Origin: an uncultured Bacteroidaceae bacterium
Lineage (GTDB): Bacteria > Bacteroidota > Bacteroidia > Bacteroidales > Bacteroidaceae
DNA length: 6,035 nucleotides
Direction: 5' to 3'
Assembly: GCA_904501775.1 (NCBI GenBank)
Contig: CAJGCJ010000115.1
Location: forward strand, 1 to 6,035
In this document: positions 5,937-6,035 of the stretch, in pieces
Layout of the letters: the number at the start of each line of letters is the position of its first letter
Position numbering within the stretch: the stretch's first letter is position 1
Program-made: the position numbers and the translations under genes
The notes under the pieces: model-generated
The model's database searches: none
What the model was told of the DNA's origin: nothing
Seen by the model: only the letters and a program-made list of their open reading frames with translations

Positions 5937-6035
5937 TATCAAACCAACAACATAAACAATAACGGCAGATGAGCATGCTCATCTGCCGTTATTGTTTATG
6001 TTGTTGGTTTGATATCAGTTGTTGAACAAAGGGAA
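5916..6035. repeat. Perfect 120-bp palindrome reaching the window end
   Basis: Bases 5976-6035 are the exact reverse complement of 5916-5975, with no spacer and no mismatch. The left arm includes the last six codons and stop of the beta-barrel gene, the intergenic bases and half of the terminator stem. The right arm therefore repeats a gene end with no gene attached. The short core is plausibly natural; the long extension is more likely an assembly fold-back. Confidence 0.95.
5961..5998 (+). terminator. Probable intrinsic terminator of the LysM operon
   Basis: A perfect stem AACGGCAGATGAG / CTCATCTGCCGTT with a CATG loop begins 24 bases after the stop at 5936. It is preceded by an A-rich stretch and followed by T-rich TTATTGTTT. 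The stem and its position fit an intrinsic terminator. Everything right of centre (5975/5976) mirrors the left exactly, so the true right arm and T tract should be confirmed. Confidence 0.65.

Overview
The window looks like a piece of a Bacteroidales genome (phylum Bacteroidota). Three things point there. One protein carries the C-terminal sorting domain of the type IX secretion system (T9SS). Exported proteins have signal peptides ending in the typical '...AQ/SQ' cut region. Promoters match the Bacteroides consensus TTTG-N20-TAnnTTTG. It is ordinary chromosomal backbone DNA; no mobile element, CRISPR array, tRNA or rRNA was seen.

Layout. Positions 1-2225 (minus strand) hold the first 741 codons of uvrA, the DNA-damage recognition ATPase of nucleotide excision repair; the gene runs off the left edge inside its C-terminal zinc module. 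Directly upstream, overlapping by 4 bases, is a 240-residue secreted protein with a T9SS type B sorting domain (2222-2944, minus). A 437-bp divergent intergenic region follows (2945-3381). It contains two identical 58-bp direct repeats, each with a complete Bacteroides-type promoter and an imperfect palindrome, plus an older decayed copy. Next come two plus-strand genes overlapping by 4 bases: a 621-residue exported protein with three LysM domains and a periplasmic-binding-protein-like domain (3382-5247), and a 230-residue PorT-like outer-membrane beta-barrel protein (5244-5936). A terminator-like hairpin follows, embedded in a perfect 120-bp palindrome that reaches the last base of the window.

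How the genes may work together. The plus-strand pair is probably one cell-envelope operon: LysM domains can hold the first protein on peptidoglycan while the second sits in the outer membrane. The minus-strand pair couples a secreted protein to a DNA repair gene, with no obvious shared pathway, so the link is more likely translational economy than shared function. The duplicated promoter lies upstream of the LysM operon.

Most worth checking: the tandem promoter/palindrome duplication, the perfect terminal palindrome (probably an assembly fold-back), the strong Shine-Dalgarno at uvrA in a phylum that rarely uses it, and the Thr that replaces a zinc-binding Cys in UvrA. No clearly new defence or mobile system was found.
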